Shown here: positions 16,178 through 25,859 of the stretch, piece after piece
Position numbering within the stretch: the stretch's first letter is position 1
Layout: every line of letters starts with the position of its first letter
NCBI GenBank assembly: GCA_040255675.1
Contig: JBDZVM010000021.1
Span: 1 to 64,000 of the forward strand
Source of the DNA: JBDZVM01 sp040255675
Lineage (GTDB): Bacteria > Actinomycetota > Actinomycetes > Acidothermales > Acidothermaceae
Direction: 5' to 3'
DNA length: 64,000 nucleotides
Program-made: the position numbers and the translations under genes
Notes under the pieces: model-generated
What the model was told of the DNA's origin: nothing
The model's input: the letters and a program-made list of their open reading frames with translations, nothing else
Databases searched by the model: none

Positions 16178-18688
16178 ATGGCACGAGCACACGACACGAG
16201 CACACGGCAAAGAGGGGCTGAGCAAAGCGAAGGAGGGCCGGTGCAAGGCAAGGTCGCTCCCGAAGGCGCGACAAGCGCCCCCGCCGCGCCTGCCCCTGCC
16301 AGCACGCCGCCCGAAGAACGCCCGATTGAGCTGATAGGCACGTTCACCGAACCAGTCGACCGCGCCGACAGTCTTGACGACGAAGCGGGCGAGGCAGGCG
16401 AAGCGGAACATGCGATCTCGTCCGGACGCCGGGTACGCGCGAGGCTAGCGCGACTTGCCGCGCAGCGCGGAGGCGCAAGCACACCGCCCGTGCTCGACCC
16501 GCTGGTGCGGGCTATCCGCGCCAGCCATCCAAAGGCCGACACTCGCACGGTGCAGCACGCGTACGAAATCGCCGAGCATTATCATCGCTCGCAGTTTCGG
16601 CTCAGCGGCGATCCTTACATCACGCATCCGCTGGCGGTGGCGACGATTCTCGCCGAACTCGGCATGACGACGCCGACGATCGTGGCCGCGCTCTTGCACG
16701 ACACGGTCGAAGACACCGAATACACCCTTGACTCGCTACGCGAGGAATTCGGCGACGAAGTGGCGGCTCTGGTCGACGGCGTCACCAAGCTCGACAAGGT
16801 GAAGTACGGCGATGCCGCGACCGCGGAGACGGTGCGGAAGATGGTCGTGGCGATGGCCCGCGATCCGCGCGTGCTGGTGCTGAAGCTGTCAGACCGGCTG
16901 CACAACATGCGTACCCTTCGCTATTTGCCCGTCGAAAAGCAGGAGCGCAAGGCGCGCGAGACCCTCGAGATTTACGCGCCGCTGGCCCACCGGCTCGGCA
17001 TGAACACGTTGAAGTGGGAGCTTGAGGATCTGTCGTTCGCGACGCTTTTTCCCAAGCGGTACGAAGAAGTCGTGCGGCTCGTCACCGAAAGGGCGCCGAG
17101 CCGCGAGACGTATCTGACCAACGTGATCGACCAGGTCGGCGCTCAGCTTCGGGGCGCCAAAATAAAAGCCGTCATCTCCGGTCGGCCGAAGCACTATTAC
17201 TCGATTTACCAGAAGATGATCGTACGCGGTCGCGATCTCAACGATATTTACGACTTGCTCGGCGTTCGGGTGCTCGTCGACACGGTGCGCGACTGCTACG
17301 CCGCGTTGGGCATCATTCACGCGACCTGGAATCCGGTGCCCGGCCGGTTCAAAGACTTCATCGCGATGCCGAAGTTCAACCTGTATCAGTCGCTGCACAC
17401 GACGGTGATCGGCCCTGAGGGCAAGCCGGTCGAACTGCAGATTCGCACGCACGCCATGCACCGGCGTGCCGAATACGGCATTGCCGCGCACTGGAAATAC
17501 AAAGAAGAGTCTCTCGGCAGCGGGTCGTCGTCGTCCGGTAATGACATGGCGTGGCTGCGGCAGCTGCTCGACTGGCAAAAAGAAGCCGCCGACCCGGGCG
17601 AGTTCCTTGAATCGTTGCGGTTCGACATCCAGGGCGCCGAAGTCTATGTCTTCACGCCTAAAGGCGACGTCATCGCGTTGCCGCAGGGCTCGACACCGGT
17701 CGATTTCGCGTACGCCGTGCACACCGAGGTGGGCCACCGCTGTATCGGCGCGCGAGTCAACGGCCGTCTCGTGCCGCTCGACAGCCCCCTCGACAACGGC
17801 GACGCCGTCGAGGTATTCACCTCCAAGGCGCAAAGCGCGGGGCCGAGCCGCGACTGGCTGAAGTTCGTGAAAAGCCCGCGGGCGCGCACGAAAATCCGGC
17901 AATGGTTCGCCAAGGAGCGCCGCGAAGACGCGATCGAAGACGGTAAGCAGGCCATCGCGCGAGCCATTCGCAAGCAGGGCTTGCCGTTACAGCGGTTGCT
18001 GTCTGACGACGCGCTCGGCACGCTCGCGCGCGACATGCATTACACCGATGTATCGGGCCTGTACGCAGGCGTCGGCGAGGGCCATGTCACCGCGCAGACC
18101 GTCGTCCAGCGTTTGCTCCAGGCGCGCGGCGGAGCTGAGGGCGCGGTCGAAGACATCGCCGAAACCGTGCAGCCGGTCAAGCGCGGGGCCCCGACCCGAC
18201 GGCTGCGTTCGGCGGGCGATCCGGGTGTCGTCGTCAAAGGCGCCACCGATGTGTGGGTGAAACTCGCGCGATGCTGCAACCCGGTTCCGGGCGACGCGAT
18301 CCAGGGCTTCGTGACTCGAGGCAATGGCGTGTCGGTGCACCAGGCGAACTGCATCAACCTCGTGACGATGCGCGCGAATGAGCCCGGCCGGGTGGTCGAG
18401 GTCGAATGGACTCCCGGCGCGTCGTCGGTGTTTCTCGTCGTGGTGCAGGTCGAGGCGCTCGACCGCAGCAGGCTTCTCGCCGACCTGACCCAAGTGCTGT
18501 CGGATCAGCACGTCAACATCCTCGCGGCGTCGGTCACGACGACCCGCGACCGGGTGGCGGTCAACCGCTTCACCTTCGAGATGGCCGACCCCAAGCACCT
18601 CGGTCACGTGCTCAAGGCGGTACGCGCCGTCGACGGCGTCTACGACGCGTACCGGGTGACCACGGGCGCTACCGCGGCACCGGCCTAG
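16178..18688 (+). CDS. rel: Bifunctional (p)ppGpp synthetase/hydrolase
   Basis: 836 residues. After an 80-residue disordered N-terminus come the HD hydrolase domain (H174-D175 in LLHDTVEDT), the synthetase domain (about 330-450, with GRPKHYYSIYQKM and an ELQIRT strand), a TGS domain (VYVFTPKGDVIALPQGSTPVDFAYAVH region, from about 490), a zinc/helical region with CCNPVPGD, and a C-terminal ACT domain. It makes and degrades (p)ppGpp on the ribosome. A GTG at 16241, just after AGGAGGG, is an alternative start that would drop 21 disordered residues. It sits convergent to the FKBP gene. Confidence 0.95.
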   Translation: MARAHDTSTRQRGAEQSEGGPVQGKVAPEGATSAPAAPAPASTPPEERPIELIGTFTEPVDRADSLDDEAGEAGEAEHAISSGRRVRARLARLAAQRGGASTPPVLDPLVRAIRASHPKADTRTVQHAYEIAEHYHRSQFRLSGDPYITHPLAVATILAELGMTTPTIVAALLHDTVEDTEYTLDSLREEFGDEVAALVDGVTKLDKVKYGDAATAETVRKMVVAMARDPRVLVLKLSDRLHNMRTLRYLPVEKQERKARETLEIYAPLAHRLGMNTLKWELEDLSFATLFPKRYEEVVRLVTERAPSRETYLTNVIDQVGAQLRGAKIKAVISGRPKHYYSIYQKMIVRGRDLNDIYDLLGVRVLVDTVRDCYAALGIIHATWNPVPGRFKDFIAMPKFNLYQSLHTTVIGPEGKPVELQIRTHAMHRRAEYGIAAHWKYKEESLGSGSSSSGNDMAWLRQLLDWQKEAADPGEFLESLRFDIQGAEVYVFTPKGDVIALPQGSTPVDFAYAVHTEVGHRCIGARVNGRLVPLDSPLDNGDAVEVFTSKAQSAGPSRDWLKFVKSPRARTKIRQWFAKERREDAIEDGKQAIARAIRKQGLPLQRLLSDDALGTLARDMHYTDVSGLYAGVGEGHVTAQTVVQRLLQARGGAEGAVEDIAETVQPVKRGAPTRRLRSAGDPGVVVKGATDVWVKLARCCNPVPGDAIQGFVTRGNGVSVHQANCINLVTMRANEPGRVVEVEWTPGASSVFLVVVQVEALDRSRLLADLTQVLSDQHVNILAASVTTTRDRVAVNRFTFEMADPKHLGHVLKAVRAVDGVYDAYRVTTGATAAPA

Positions 18689-18702
18689 CCGACCGGTCGG
18701 CT
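18687..18702. terminator. Palindrome between convergent rel and FKBP genes
   Basis: AGCCGACCGGTCGGCT is a perfect 16-base palindrome starting at the rel stop codon. Being symmetric, it can act on both converging transcripts, though no T-run is present. Confidence 0.4.
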
Positions 18703-18713
18703 CGACCCGCCGG

Positions 18714-19502
18714 TCAGCTGGACGGCGACGCGCTGGCGATTCCGCTCGGCGCCGTCGATGCCGGGCCGGACGCCGCCGGGCTGGTGTGCGAGGTAGCGAG
18801 GACGTCGACCACGAAAACGAGTTCCTCGTTCGGGCCGATCTTCGGAGACGACCCGGCCTCACCGTAACCGAGCGACGGCGGCACGATGATCTCGCGGCGT
18901 CCGCCGACGTTCATGCCGGCGACACCCTGCTGGAAGCCCGGCACGACGCCTTGCAAGGAGAACGTGGCGGTCTGCTCTCTCGACCACGACGAGTCGAATT
19001 CGGTGCAGTCGACGTACTTCAAGCCGACGTAGTTCATCGTGACGGTGTCGCCCGCTTGCACCTTTTCGCCCGAGCCGACCACGAGGTCTTTGGTCTGCAA
19101 GGTGGTCGGCACCGGGCCGGCGGGGATCGTCACCGTCGGCTCGGTCTTCAAGACCGGCGACACGCCAGGCGGCAAGATCGGGAAGTTCGGGTCGGTCGCC
19201 GAACTGGAGCTGAGCTTGGAGGTGCACCCGTCGGCGTGGGTAGCGGGAGGCGGTGCCGGGCTCGACGCTGAGCTCGCGCTGGGCGACGTGCTGACGGCGG
19301 GCGACGACGCCGAAGCGGCCGACTTGCTCGCTGAACCCGGCAGCACGATCGCGAGGATGATCCCGACGATCGCCACAACGGCGGCGGCCGCGCCTCCGAT
19401 CGTCCAGCGCTGCCGTGCCTTTGCCCGTGCTCGCGCGCGCTCCTCGATGCGGCGCTGATAGCGCTCGCGAGCGATCTGACGCTTCCGCTCCTTGCCGGCC
19501 AC
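18714..19502 (-). CDS. Membrane-anchored FKBP-type peptidyl-prolyl isomerase
   Basis: 262 residues from a GTG with GAGGAGG four bases upstream. A strongly basic cytosolic N-terminus (1-33), one membrane helix (about 34-54), a Ser/Ala/Pro linker and a C-terminal FKBP domain (about 130-240) with the signature VPGFQQGVAGMNVGGRREIIVPP and LGYGEAG. It should catalyse prolyl cis-trans isomerisation of exported proteins on the outer membrane face. In M. tuberculosis the gene next to relA is a membrane cyclophilin (ppiB); here an FKBP of the same topology holds that slot. Confidence 0.88.
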   Translation of the reverse strand: MAGKERKRQIARERYQRRIEERARARAKARQRWTIGGAAAAVVAIVGIILAIVLPGSASKSAASASSPAVSTSPSASSASSPAPPPATHADGCTSKLSSSSATDPNFPILPPGVSPVLKTEPTVTIPAGPVPTTLQTKDLVVGSGEKVQAGDTVTMNYVGLKYVDCTEFDSSWSREQTATFSLQGVVPGFQQGVAGMNVGGRREIIVPPSLGYGEAGSSPKIGPNEELVFVVDVLATSHTSPAASGPASTAPSGIASASPSS

Positions 19503-19577
19503 GCGGCCTCCTCACAATCGCAACCTGTCAGCCTGTGTGGCACCAGGCGTCAGCGGGCTGTATTTCCGAGCGGCGAC

Positions 19578-19583
19578 AGTCTA
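19578..19583 (-). promoter_or_regulatory. Candidate -10 element for the FKBP gene
   Basis: Read on the minus strand this is TAGACT (TAnnnT). The implied start is about 70 bases before the FKBP GTG. No clear -35. Confidence 0.3.
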
Positions 19584-19698
19584 GGGGTGACCGGTAGGCT
19601 CCATGCAGGACACCGGCCTTTCCTCAGGCTTCCTTCAGGCAAGTTCCGCTGGATCGCGCTGCTTTGTGCCTCCCTCGCCGCCGTCAGGAAGGACGATC

Positions 19699-20385
19699 GT
19701 GCTCGTCGTCGGGTTTCCGACAGGGGTCTTCGCCGCCAACTGTTACCTGGTCGCGACCCGAGCGGGCGAGCCGTGCGTGATCGTCGACCCCGGCCAAGAC
19801 GCCGTCCCCGACATCGCCGCCGCCTTGCGCGAGCATCGGCTGAAGCCGGCGGCTGTGCTGCTCACCCACGGCCACCTCGACCACATGTGGTCGGTGCTGC
19901 CGGTTTGCGGCGAGCACGCCGTGCCAGCCCTCGTTCATCCGGCGGATCGGCACCTGCTGGCCGACCCGCTCGCGACGTTGCCAGCCGATTGGGTCGAGAT
20001 GCTCGGGGTCGCCGGCGTCCGGTTCGACGAACCCGACGACGTCCGTGAGATATCGGACGGCGAGAAGCTGTCGATCGCCGGCGTTGACTTCACGGTCGAC
20101 CACGCCCCGGGCCACACCGCGGGATCGGTCGTCTTTCGCGCGCCGGGTGATAGCGGCGACTCTCCGATGATGTTCACGGGCGACTTGGTATTCGCCGGGT
20201 CTGTCGGCCGCACTGACCTGGTGGGCGGAGATCCAGCGGCCATGCGCGAGAGTCTGGCCCGTGTGGTGCTCGCCGCGCCCGATGAGACGGTGGTGTTGCC
20301 CGGCCACGGCCCGCGATCCACGATCGGCCAAGAGCGATCGACCAACCCCTACCTGCGGGGCCTGACCTCAGGAGCGAGGCGATGA
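19699..20385 (+). CDS. Glyoxalase II-like metallo-beta-lactamase-fold hydrolase
   Basis: 228 residues from a GTG with GGAAGGA about 6 bases upstream. The metal-binding motif THGHLDH (56-62) is complete, followed by HAPGHTAGS, FTGDLVF with its bridging Asp, and LPGHGP. Such proteins hydrolyse thioesters; actinobacteria lack glutathione, so the natural substrate may be a mycothiol or other thioester. It overlaps hisS by four bases, as does Rv2581c in M. tuberculosis, but the exact substrate is unknown. Confidence 0.85.
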   Translation: MLVVGFPTGVFAANCYLVATRAGEPCVIVDPGQDAVPDIAAALREHRLKPAAVLLTHGHLDHMWSVLPVCGEHAVPALVHPADRHLLADPLATLPADWVEMLGVAGVRFDEPDDVREISDGEKLSIAGVDFTVDHAPGHTAGSVVFRAPGDSGDSPMMFTGDLVFAGSVGRTDLVGGDPAAMRESLARVVLAAPDETVVLPGHGPRSTIGQERSTNPYLRGLTSGARR

Positions 20386-21722
20386 GCAAGCCGACGCCGC
20401 TGTCGGGTTTCCCCGAGTGGCTTCCCAAGGAGCGCGTTGTCGAGCAACACGTGCTCGACTCCATCCGCCGCACGTTCGAGCTGCACGGCTTCGCCTCGAT
20501 CGAAACCCGCGCCGTCGAGCCGCTCGACCAGCTGCTGCGCAAGGGCGAGATCGACAAGGAGGTTTACGTCCTCCGCCGGCTGCACGCCGCCGAGGGCGAA
20601 GGCGATGCCGGGCTCGGACTGCACTTCGACCTCACCGTGCCGTTCGCGCGCTACGTGCTCGAGAACGCCGGGCACCTCGACTTCCCGTTCCGGCGCTACC
20701 AGATTCAAAAGGTCTGGCGAGGCGAGCGGCCGCAGGAGGGCCGCTATCGCGAGTTCACCCAGGCCGACATCGACGTCGTCGACCGCGACACCCTCGCGTT
20801 CCACTACGAGATCGAGCTGCCGCTCGTGATCGGCGAGGCGCTGGCCTCGTTGCCGGTCCCGCCGGTGCGCATCCAGGTCAACAACCGCAAGCTGGCCGAA
20901 GGGTTCTACCGCGGCGTTGGAGCAACTGACCCAGCGGCAGTGCTGCGGGTCGTCGACAAGCTCGAAAAGATCGGCGCGGACGCCGTCAGCCGGGCACTCG
21001 TCGACGACGCCGGCCTTTCTGCATCTGCCGCGAAGGCGTGCCTCGAGCTGGCGAGCATTTCGTCGTCCGATACTTCGTTCGTCGACCGCGTCAAGGCGTT
21101 GGGCGTGAACGAGCCGCTGCTCGACGAGGGGCTCGACGAGTTGGTGCGGGTGGTCGAGGGAACGTCGGCGTTGCGGCCCGGGCTCGTGGTTGCCGATCTG
21201 CGCATCGCGCGCGGGCTCGACTACTACACCGGCACGGTGTACGAGACATTGTTGTCGGGTCACGAGGATTTGGGTTCGATCAGTTCCGGCGGGCGCTATG
21301 ACTCGCTCGCTTCCGATGGGCGCGGCACCTATCCCGGTGTGGGCATTTCCATCGGAGTGTCGCGCATTCTCGGGCGATTGTTGGGCCGGGGCGAGTTGGT
21401 CGCGTCACGCTCGGTGCCGACCTGTGTTCTGGTGGCGGTTACTGACGAGGAGCACCGGGCGCGGTCGAACTCGGTGGCGCAAGCGCTTCGGGCGCGGGGC
21501 ATTCCGGTCGAGGTGGCGCCGTCCGCCGCGAAATTCGGCAAGCAAATTCGGCACGCCGACCGGCGCGGCATCCCGTTCGTGTGGTTCACCGGCGACGAGG
21601 GTGACGACGAGGGTGACAGCGTCAAGGACATTAGGTCGGGCGAGCAGGTTTCGGCCTCAGCCCACGATTGGACGCCGCCGACCGGTGATTTGTGGCCCGG
21701 CGTGTCACGAAAGCAAGACTGA
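20382..21722 (+). CDS. hisS: Histidyl-tRNA synthetase
   Basis: 446 residues, class II synthetase. Motif 2 is seen around YREFTQADIDVVD and the histidine A loop is RGLDYYTGTVYE; motif 3 follows in GVGISIGVSRI. The C-terminal anticodon-binding domain is a short alpha/beta fold. It charges tRNA-His. The ATG overlaps the upstream hydrolase stop, with CAGGAGCG as ribosome binding site. An acidic loop (GDEGDDEGD) near the C-terminus is unusual but minor. Confidence 0.95.
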   Translation: MSKPTPLSGFPEWLPKERVVEQHVLDSIRRTFELHGFASIETRAVEPLDQLLRKGEIDKEVYVLRRLHAAEGEGDAGLGLHFDLTVPFARYVLENAGHLDFPFRRYQIQKVWRGERPQEGRYREFTQADIDVVDRDTLAFHYEIELPLVIGEALASLPVPPVRIQVNNRKLAEGFYRGVGATDPAAVLRVVDKLEKIGADAVSRALVDDAGLSASAAKACLELASISSSDTSFVDRVKALGVNEPLLDEGLDELVRVVEGTSALRPGLVVADLRIARGLDYYTGTVYETLLSGHEDLGSISSGGRYDSLASDGRGTYPGVGISIGVSRILGRLLGRGELVASRSVPTCVLVAVTDEEHRARSNSVAQALRARGIPVEVAPSAAKFGKQIRHADRRGIPFVWFTGDEGDDEGDSVKDIRSGEQVSASAHDWTPPTGDLWPGVSRKQD

Positions 21723-21723
21723 G

Positions 21724-22287
21724 TTATGGCCGAAGGGCGGCCAGGTCGATCGTCATGGGAACGGGCTCGGCCAGCGTCACTGTGCCAACTGCCCCGGCGA
21801 GCGATGGCCGGTAGGCGCCGTCCGCGAGCGTGAAGGCGTCGAGCGTGACGCCGCCGTCAAGATCGATGATCCAGTAGTTGGGGATGGCCGATTCGGCGTA
21901 CTCGGCCATCTTCGCGACGCGGTCGACCCGGGCCGTACCCGGAGAGACGATCTCGATCGCAAGCCGCAATTGGTCGGCGCGGTAGCGCTTCGGCCCGGTA
22001 CGCGCGTCGGCCATCGGGACGACGACGATGTCCGGGGCGCGTAGCAACGGGGGAAAGGATTCGACCAAGACCACGTCGACGTCTGGCACGGCGACGAGCT
22101 GGTGCGCCACGAGCACGGCGTTCAGTTGTGCGCCAAGCAGCATCATCGCGAGCTGATGGTTCGACGTCGGGCGAGGGCTCATCTGCAAAACACCATCGAC
22201 GAGCTCGAACCGGCGCGACACATCTTCCGGAAGCGCATCCCACTCCTCCAGCGTCAGCAGATGGTCTGGCCAGGTGATCGACGTCAT
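21724..22287 (-). CDS. Uma2-family PD-(D/E)XK nuclease-like protein
   Basis: 187 residues from an ATG with AGGAGG seven bases upstream; a longer upstream frame to 22437 lacks support. Family marks are ELVDGVL near the N-terminus, APDIVVV, and LAIEIVSPGT followed by KMAEYAESAIPNYWIIDL, together giving the D and ExV residues of a restriction-endonuclease fold. Uma2 proteins are widespread, often in many copies, and their biology is largely unknown. It faces away from hisS and aspS and lies in an otherwise conserved region, so it is probably an accessory insertion. Confidence 0.85.
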   Translation of the reverse strand: MTSITWPDHLLTLEEWDALPEDVSRRFELVDGVLQMSPRPTSNHQLAMMLLGAQLNAVLVAHQLVAVPDVDVVLVESFPPLLRAPDIVVVPMADARTGPKRYRADQLRLAIEIVSPGTARVDRVAKMAEYAESAIPNYWIIDLDGGVTLDAFTLADGAYRPSLAGAVGTVTLAEPVPMTIDLAALRP

Positions 22288-22409
22288 CGGGTGGTCCTCC
22301 TGTCGCATGGCCCTCACCTCGAGGATGGCGATTTTGGGTGGCGAGCGGCGCTCGTTGTCCACAACCCTAGGATTTGAACACCGCACACGTCTCGACAGGA
22401 GAATTTTCG

Positions 22410-24155
22410 GTGATACGCACTCGCGAGGCCGGCACATTGCGCCGCGCCGACGCTGGCACGTCCGTCACGCTCGCTGGCTGGGTGGCCCGGCGCCGCGATC
22501 TCGGCGGTGTCGCGTTCATCGACCTGCGCGACGCGTCGGGCATCGTGCAAGTGGTGTTTCGCGAGGGCGAGGCCGCCGAGCAGGCCGAGCGCTTGCGCGC
22601 CGAGTTCTGCGTCAAGGTCGTCGGCGAGGTTCGCCAGCGGCCGGCGGGCAACGAGAATCCCGACCTCGAGACCGGCGAAATCGAGGTGGTGGCGAGCGAA
22701 CTCGAGATTCTCTCCGAGGCGGCGCCGCTGCCGTTTCCGGTCACCGGGTTCACCGACATCAACGAAGAGACCCGGCTGAAATACCGCTATCTCGACCTCC
22801 GCCGCGAGGGCCCGGCGCAAGCACTAAGGCTGCGCTCGCGAATGAATCGAGTGATTCGCGAGGTGATGAACCGGCACAGGTTCGTCGAGCTCGAAACGCC
22901 CTACCTCACCCGCTCGACCCCAGAAGGCGCTCGCGACTTCTTGGTGCCGGTGCGGTTACAGCCCGGCAGCTGGTACGCGCTGCCGCAGTCGCCGCAGCTG
23001 TTCAAGCAGCTGCTGATGGTTGCCGGTATGGAGCGTTACTTCCAGATCGCACGGTGCTTTCGCGACGAAGACTTTCGCGCCGACCGCCAACCCGAGTTCA
23101 CCCAGCTCGACGTCGAGATGAGTTTCGTCGACCAGGACGACGTCATCGCGCTCGCCGAAGACGTGATCGCGTCATTGTGGCAAGAGGTGCTTGGCTACGA
23201 GGTGACGTTGCCGATTCGGCGCATGACCTACGCCGAAGCGATGAGCCGCTACGGCTCCGACAAGCCCGACCTTCGGTTCGGCCTCGAAATCGTCGACGTC
23301 ACCGACTTCTTTGCCCAGACGCCGTTTCGGGTTTTCCAAGCCCCTTATGTCGGTGCGGTCGTCATGCCCGGCGGTGCCACGCAGACTCGCCGCGAACTCG
23401 ACTCCTGGACGGAGTGGGCAAAAGCTCGCGGGGCCAAGGGTTTGGCCTACATCCTCGTCGACGAAGACGGCAATCTCGGCGGCCCGGTCGTTAAGAACCT
23501 CGCCGAGCACGAGCGCGACGGCATCGTTTCGAGGGTCGGCGCGAAGCCCGGCGACGCGGTGTTCTTCGCCGCGGGGGAGTGGACGCCGTCCGTCACCTTG
23601 CTCGGAGCCGCGCGCCTCGAGATCGGGCGCCGGTGCAACCTCGTCGACGAATCGAGGTGGGAATTCCTTTGGGTCGTCGACGCGCCGATGTTCGAGCCTG
23701 ACGCCGAGGGCGGCTGGACCGCCGTCCATCACCCGTTCACCTCGCCGAAGCCGGAGTTCGCCGACAACTTTCACGAGGTGCCCGCGGAGGCTCTCGCCTA
23801 TGCCTACGACATCGTGCTCAACGGCAACGAGATCGGCGGCGGTTCGATTCGTATTCATCGGGGCGAAATGCAGCAGCGGGTCTTCGACGTCATCGGATTG
23901 ACGAAGGCCGAGGCGGAGTCGAAATTCGGCTTCTTGCTCGAAGCGTTTCAGTACGGCCCGCCGCCGCATGGCGGCATCGCGCTTGGCCTCGATCGGCTGA
24001 GCGCGTTGCTCGCGGGGGTCGAATCGATCCGCGAAGTCATCGCGTTTCCGAAAACGGCGTCGGGTGGCGACCCGCTCACCGGCGCCCCGACACCGATTAC
24101 GCCGGCCCAGCGCAAGGAGGCCGGCATCGACGCGGTGCCGGGGCAGGCGCGCTAG
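22410..24155 (+). CDS. aspS: Aspartyl-tRNA synthetase
   Basis: 581 residues from a GTG with AGGAG eight or nine bases upstream; a TTG at 22374 would add 12 residues but has no ribosome site. An N-terminal OB anticodon-binding domain, then motif 2 (CFRDEDFRADRQPEFTQLD), a GAD insertion domain typical of bacterial AspRS, and motif 3 (GGIALGLDRLSALLAG). It charges tRNA-Asp; whether it also charges tRNA-Asn cannot be judged here. TAGGAT at 22368 is a possible -10. Its stop shares CTAG with the opposite gene. Confidence 0.95.
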   Translation: MIRTREAGTLRRADAGTSVTLAGWVARRRDLGGVAFIDLRDASGIVQVVFREGEAAEQAERLRAEFCVKVVGEVRQRPAGNENPDLETGEIEVVASELEILSEAAPLPFPVTGFTDINEETRLKYRYLDLRREGPAQALRLRSRMNRVIREVMNRHRFVELETPYLTRSTPEGARDFLVPVRLQPGSWYALPQSPQLFKQLLMVAGMERYFQIARCFRDEDFRADRQPEFTQLDVEMSFVDQDDVIALAEDVIASLWQEVLGYEVTLPIRRMTYAEAMSRYGSDKPDLRFGLEIVDVTDFFAQTPFRVFQAPYVGAVVMPGGATQTRRELDSWTEWAKARGAKGLAYILVDEDGNLGGPVVKNLAEHERDGIVSRVGAKPGDAVFFAAGEWTPSVTLLGAARLEIGRRCNLVDESRWEFLWVVDAPMFEPDAEGGWTAVHHPFTSPKPEFADNFHEVPAEALAYAYDIVLNGNEIGGGSIRIHRGEMQQRVFDVIGLTKAEAESKFGFLLEAFQYGPPPHGGIALGLDRLSALLAGVESIREVIAFPKTASGGDPLTGAPTPITPAQRKEAGIDAVPGQAR

Positions 24156-25762
24156 CAGCCGGCGGCCGGGTTGGGCGGTGGCTGGGCCGCGACCTGTGTT
24201 GAGGTCGGCACTCGCAGCGGTGAGTGCGCGCCGTACACGGTCATCGTGTCGTCGCGATAAACCCGCCGCAATGTGCCCGCGTTCGCGGCAACGAGCGCCT
24301 TGACGTCGCGGCCAACCACGTGCCGGCAGCCGCCCGTCGCGACGACCACGGTGTCGTAGCCGGCCAGTGAGGCCGGCATCGAAAACGCCAGCCCGCGAAC
24401 GGGCACGTTCCAGAATTCCCACGCTGAAAGGCCGCTGACCAGCACCCGCCCCGACAGGTGATGGCGCGCGCGGACGGCGGCAAGCCGCGACGGGCCGGTG
24501 ACCTTGGCCGTGGCCAGACGCACCGAGGCGCGCACCGACGTGAACCCGAACACGGTGACGGCGGCGGCCAACATCGCGATCGCGACAGTTCTCGCCGCGA
24601 CCGCGGTCGCGCGACGAGTGACGATGCGGCCGACCTCCGCGCTTCCGAGCGCGACGAGCGCGAGGTACGCCGGCATCCACATCACCCAGTAGTAGGAGAG
24701 CACGACCCCCGCGATGAACATGTGAAACACCAGCGGCCCGACCAGCGCCGCGACGCACCACCACGTGAGCAGGTCGTGTCGCAACACGAGGGCGGCGAGG
24801 ACACAGGCCAACGACGTGACGACCACGACGCTGCCGACGCCGTGCCCGGCGAACCACAGGAAGGTCCACCACGGCGGGTGCGCCGTCACTCGGCCCGCGA
24901 AGCCGACGAAATGCCCGGCACCTGACTGGTGCGACTGAAACTCGAGCAGGTAGCGAAGCGACGCCCGCGGGTGCGGCAGCGGCAGGTAAAGCAGTCCGAA
25001 GACCAGGACGGCGGTCGCCGACGCCGCGGCGGCCTGGCCGACTCGGCGCACTACCGGTTGAGGCGCCGGCGGCCAGCCGCGCCTAAAGGCGATTCCGAGT
25101 AGCACGGGGACGACCACGCCGAGAAAGCCGTTTTCTTTCGAGGCGCTCGCGAGGCCCGTGACTGCGCCGGTCGCGACCGCGAGCAGCCACGCGGGCCGGC
25201 CCGCGTGCCGAAACCACAGCCACGAAAGCGCGAGCGAAGCGACCATGAACAGTTCGGCGACCGGGTCGAGCATGGCGTAGCGGCCGAGGCGGAAAGCGAC
25301 GTCGGGCACGTGCATCGGCAAGACGGCGACGAGCAACCCGGCCGCGAGGCCTGTCCACCGGTTCGCGGCGCGGCCGATCCACCACGCCACGATCGCTGAA
25401 AGCAGCACGACGCAGCAGCCCGACACGATGCGGTCGGCTGGCACGCTGACGTGCCCGGCCAGCCATTCAGCGGTGCCGTACAGGTATTTCGCGAGCGGCG
25501 GATGCTCGAAGTTGTCGCTGTTCGCTGGCGCCGTCGGCAGCGGCGGGATGTGGGTTGTGCCGTGCAGGTAACGCCAGCCGGCTACGGCGTAGGTCGGCTC
25601 GTCGGCGGCGACGGCGGGAAAGCGTAAGCGCCACAAGTTTTGGTAGGCGGCCCAGAGCAGGGCGATCGACGATACGAGCCAGAACGGGTCGACGCGCCGA
25701 GCACGAGCCCGTGATGAGCGCGGCTCGCTGGCAATCTCCGCGACGGCATTCGCTACGTCCAC
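24152..25762 (-). CDS. GT39/PMT-like polyprenyl-linked glycosyltransferase, integral membrane
   Basis: About 536 residues from a GTG at 25762, with GGGG some 11 bases upstream; an ATG at 25822 is possible but has no ribosome site. A basic N-terminus precedes roughly ten membrane helices. The first loop has ADEPTYAVAGWRYLHG and then NFEHPPLAKYLYG, the acidic and His/Pro motifs of protein O-mannosyltransferases and ArnT-like GT-C enzymes. It would move a sugar from a polyprenyl phosphate to an exported acceptor. Acceptor and sugar are unknown. It is transcribed against its neighbours. Confidence 0.75.
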   Translation of the reverse strand: MDVANAVAEIASEPRSSRARARRVDPFWLVSSIALLWAAYQNLWRLRFPAVAADEPTYAVAGWRYLHGTTHIPPLPTAPANSDNFEHPPLAKYLYGTAEWLAGHVSVPADRIVSGCCVVLLSAIVAWWIGRAANRWTGLAAGLLVAVLPMHVPDVAFRLGRYAMLDPVAELFMVASLALSWLWFRHAGRPAWLLAVATGAVTGLASASKENGFLGVVVPVLLGIAFRRGWPPAPQPVVRRVGQAAAASATAVLVFGLLYLPLPHPRASLRYLLEFQSHQSGAGHFVGFAGRVTAHPPWWTFLWFAGHGVGSVVVVTSLACVLAALVLRHDLLTWWCVAALVGPLVFHMFIAGVVLSYYWVMWMPAYLALVALGSAEVGRIVTRRATAVAARTVAIAMLAAAVTVFGFTSVRASVRLATAKVTGPSRLAAVRARHHLSGRVLVSGLSAWEFWNVPVRGLAFSMPASLAGYDTVVVATGGCRHVVGRDVKALVAANAGTLRRVYRDDTMTVYGAHSPLRVPTSTQVAAQPPPNPAAGC

Positions 25763-25846
25763 CCGGCACCGACCCCGTTCACGCCGACGATCGTACAGGC
25801 GCGCCCGCTGAGTGGCGATCATGCGCACCGAGAGGGTGAGGGTCGC

Positions 25847-25852
25847 TAGTCT
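25847..25852 (+). promoter_or_regulatory. -10 element giving a leaderless rarA transcript
   Basis: TAGTCT (TAnnnT) ends exactly 7 bases before the rarA GTG at 25860, so transcription would start on the start codon. No good ribosome binding site precedes that GTG, which fits leaderless translation. Confidence 0.5.
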
Positions 25853-25859
25853 CGGCGGG

